Below are positions 33,168 to 34,168 of a stretch of 34,168 bases of DNA, one piece after another; position 1 is the stretch's first letter, and the number at the start of each line of letters is the position of its first letter. The notes beneath the pieces were generated by a model. It searched no databases. It saw only the letters and a list, made by a program, of their open reading frames with translations, and was not told the DNA's origin. The position numbers were made by a program, and so were the translations under genes. The DNA is taken from the NCBI GenBank assembly GCA_021789455.1, contig JAJYJN010000003.1, positions 1 to 34,168 on the forward strand, written 5' to 3'. The stretch is from a bacterium (lineage in GTDB: Bacteria > SZUA-79 > Acidulodesulfobacterales > Acidulodesulfobacteraceae).

Positions 33168-33201
33168 AAGCGCCTCAAAACATATATTTTAAAAGGCGCT
33201 T
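33168..33201 (+). promoter_or_regulatory. 5'-leader stem-loop of the HU-family gene
   Basis: AAGCGCCT at 33168-33175 pairs perfectly with AGGCGCTT at 33194-33201, and the 18-nt loop can pair further (AAAA/TTTT). It begins about 10 nt after the predicted transcription start and is not followed by a T-run. It is therefore better read as an mRNA 5' stability or regulatory hairpin than as a terminator of clpX. Confidence 0.5.
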
Positions 33202-33249
33202 AACTAAATTAAAAAATCTAAACCCTTAAAACAAAAGGAGGAAGTTGGT

Positions 33250-33531
33250 ATGACAAAAGCAGAATTAGTAGATGCAATCGCAAAATCGTCAAAGCTTACT
33301 AAAGCCGACAGCGAAAAAGCCCTTACGGCGGCAATCAATGCGGTAATCACCGCTTTAAAAAAAGGCGATGCGGTAAGACTCGTTGGTTTTGGAACTTTTG
33401 AAGTAACGAAAAGGGCGGCAAGAAAAGGAAGGAATCCTCAGACCGGAAAAGAAATTCAGATTAAAGCATCTAAGTCTCCTAAATTTAAAGCGGGTAAATC
33501 TTTCAAGGAAGCTGTCAATACCGGAAAATAA
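33250..33531 (+). CDS. hup: HU/IHF-family DNA-binding protein
   Basis: The 93-residue protein is a nucleoid-associated DNA-bending protein. 'MTKAELVDAIAKSSKLTKAD' forms the N-terminal dimerisation helices. 'GDAVRLVGFGTFEV' is the core beta sheet. 'RKGRNPQTGKEIQIKASKSP' (about 57-76) is the DNA-binding arm with the intercalating proline in 'GRNPQTG'. 'KFKAGKSFKEAVN' closes the fold. The sequence is closer to HU than IHF. An AAGGAGG ribosome site lies just upstream. It has its own promoter and a terminator hairpin after the stop. Confidence 0.95.
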   Translation: MTKAELVDAIAKSSKLTKADSEKALTAAINAVITALKKGDAVRLVGFGTFEVTKRAARKGRNPQTGKEIQIKASKSPKFKAGKSFKEAVNTGK

Positions 33532-33551
33532 TTTATCCCATTAAATTTAAA

Positions 33552-33622
33552 TACCTCCATTTTATTATTAAACGCGCCTTGTCTCTCTTATATAGAATTT
33601 TTAAAAATGGGGGTAGTTTTTT
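33552..33622 (+). terminator. Rho-independent terminator after the HU gene, with a 40-nt loop
   Basis: TACCTCCATTTT at 33552-33563 pairs with AAAATGGGGGTA at 33604-33615 over 12 bp with one G-U. AG and then six T follow at 33617-33622. The T-run ends directly at the first base of tRNA-Val. The loop is unusually long at 40 nt, which may hold further structure. Confidence 0.65.
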
Positions 33623-33699
33623 GGGCGGATAGCTCAGCCGGTTAGAGCATCGGCTTTACAAGCCGGGGGTCACAGGTTCGAACCCTGTTCCGCCTACCA
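33623..33699 (+). tRNA. tRNA-Val (anticodon TAC)
   Basis: A 77-nt cloverleaf with the CCA encoded. The acceptor GGGCGGA pairs with TCCGCCT (one G-U), the D arm is GCTC...GAGC, and the anticodon stem TCGGC/GCCGG carries the loop TTTACAA. The T arm contains GGTTCGAACC. The anticodon UAC reads GUA valine. Confidence 0.95.
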
Positions 33700-33728
33700 T
33701 TGTTCGGCATAAAGCACACGTAATTTTC

Positions 33729-33757
33729 TTGACTTTTTCCATTTATTCGTTTATCAT
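33729..33757 (+). promoter_or_regulatory. Promoter for tRNA-Asp
   Basis: TTGACT at 33729-33734, a 17-nt spacer and TATCAT at 33752-33757 lie just ahead of tRNA-Asp. The predicted start, near 33764, gives a 5' leader of about 13 nt. This suggests that tRNA-Asp is expressed separately from tRNA-Val. Confidence 0.55.
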
Positions 33758-33776
33758 TAAACAATTATATATATAC

Positions 33777-33853
33777 GGGGCTGTAGTTCAGACGGTTAGA
33801 ACGCCGGCCTGTCACGCCGGAGGTCGCGGGTTCGATCCCCGTCGGCCCCGCCA
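33777..33853 (+). tRNA. tRNA-Asp (anticodon GTC)
   Basis: A 77-nt cloverleaf with encoded CCA. The acceptor GGGGCTG pairs with CGGCCCC (one G-U), the D arm is GTTC...GAAC, the anticodon stem CCGGC/GCCGG has the loop CTGTCAC, and the T arm has GGGTTCGATCCC. The anticodon GUC reads GAC/GAU aspartate. Confidence 0.96.
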
Positions 33854-33854
33854 C

Positions 33855-33875
33855 TTTTTAAAAGCCTTTTAAAAA
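33855..33875. terminator. AT-rich palindrome after tRNA-Asp, possible terminator
   Basis: TTTTTAAAAG at 33855-33864 and CTTTTAAAAA at 33866-33875 are perfect reverse complements around a single C. It begins 2 bp after the tRNA CCA. The stem is almost all A-T and no clean T-run follows, so termination is uncertain. Confidence 0.3.
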
Positions 33876-33957
33876 TACCTCAAAAAATTTCCACTTTTAT
33901 TTAATTTTTGATATAATTATAAAATTTACAATAATTATTTATCTTTAATTTATATTT

Positions 33958-34042
33958 GCGAGAGTGGCGAAACTGGTATACGCACTGGACTTAGAATCCA
34001 GCGGAGCAATCCTTGGGGGTTCGAGTCCCCCCTTTCGCACCA
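33958..34042 (+). tRNA. tRNA-Leu (anticodon TAG)
   Basis: An 85-nt class II tRNA with a long variable arm (GCGGAGCAATCCTTGG region) and encoded CCA. The acceptor GCGAGAG pairs with CTTTCGC (one G-U), and the anticodon stem CTGGA/TCCAG has the loop CTTAGAA. The anticodon UAG reads CUA leucine. A TATAAT at 33912-33917 could be its -10, but no good -35 is seen. Confidence 0.95.
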
Positions 34043-34115
34043 TATAATCATATATAAATAATTTATCCAATATATGCCATTTTATTTTTATTATACTTTT
34101 TAGGAGGTTAGCCGT

Positions 34116-34168
34116 ATGTCGGGTCATAGCAAGTGGAGCACCATTAAAAGAAAAAAAGGGGCGTTAGA
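34116..34168 (+). CDS. yebC: YebC/PmpR-family protein, N-terminal fragment (continues beyond window)
   Basis: The ATG follows a strong TAGGAGG at 34101-34107. The visible residues MSGHSKWSTIKRKKGAL match the near-invariant YebC start (MSGHSKWxxIKxKKxAxD). YebC-family proteins were described as transcription regulators and more recently linked to translation of proline-rich stretches. Only 17 codons lie inside the window. Confidence 0.9.
   Translation, partial: MSGHSKWSTIKRKKGAL

Noticed and set aside
33945..34127. 60-residue reverse-strand ORF containing GGLEPPRIAPLDSKSSAY
   Set aside because: It is the antisense of tRNA-Leu; this peptide is a well-known artefact of translating tRNA genes on the wrong strand.

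Overview
The window is A+T-rich bacterial chromosome, very fond of ATA isoleucine codons and densely packed with genes. It suggests a Gram-negative anaerobe with deltaproteobacterial-type sulfur and energy metabolism. The grounds are a TolC/MacAB tripartite exporter, a complete HdrABC-FlxABCD electron-bifurcation cluster, a type-E (CCG-domain) succinate dehydrogenase/fumarate reductase, and a cysE/Rrf2/nifS/mnmA sulfur-trafficking operon. A lineage such as the Sva0485/Acidulodesulfobacterales group would fit, but that is a guess from gene content.

Layout. 1-441 (+) is the tail of argC. 442-709 holds the first of four long imperfect palindromes. 710-2877 (+) carries an orphan peptide-type substrate-binding protein and moaC. 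3037-6944 (+) is the sdhA-sdhB-sdhE operon plus a small coiled-coil gene, behind a good sigma70-type promoter. 14035-6961 (-) reads cysE, rrf2, nifS, [palindrome], mnmA, mtaB, rnc, der. 19011-14329 (-) reads tolC, macA, [palindrome], macB ATPase, macB permease, [palindrome], then a nine-codon remnant of a second MacB-type permease. 19237-20583 (+) is rimO. 20731-27750 (+) is the seven-gene hdrC-hdrB-hdrA-flxD-flxC-flxB-flxA cluster behind a near-consensus promoter. 27775-29712 (+) is an archaeal-type threonyl-tRNA synthetase. 29802-33079 (+) is tig-clpP-clpX. 33250-33531 (+) is an HU-family gene, followed by tRNA-Val, tRNA-Asp, tRNA-Leu and the start of a yebC-like gene at the right edge.

How the genes fit together. 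CysE makes O-acetylserine for cysteine synthesis. The Rrf2 protein has three cysteines and probably senses Fe-S or sulfur status. NifS/IscS releases sulfur from cysteine, and MnmA, MtaB and RimO consume sulfur in tRNA and ribosomal protein thiolation. The many Fe-S proteins (SdhB/SdhE, HdrABC, FlxABCD) are heavy users of the same supply. FlxABCD-HdrABC probably oxidises NAD(P)H and bifurcates electrons to ferredoxin and a disulfide such as DsrC.

The least explained content is two families of interspersed palindromes. Family 1 (four copies, about 105-190 bp) ends in GGTGTCAG/CTGACACC. Its arms covary between copies, it keeps a fixed asymmetric bulge, and its terminal units are reiterated. Two copies in opposite orientation bracket the macB pair. 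Family 2 (four copies, about 35 nt) has a GGAATT-N-AATTCC core with ACAAA at a nearly fixed distance, and lies upstream of nifS, rimO and flxD. No gap longer than about 300 bp lacks a gene. I see no CRISPR array, phage gene, rRNA or intact transposase.
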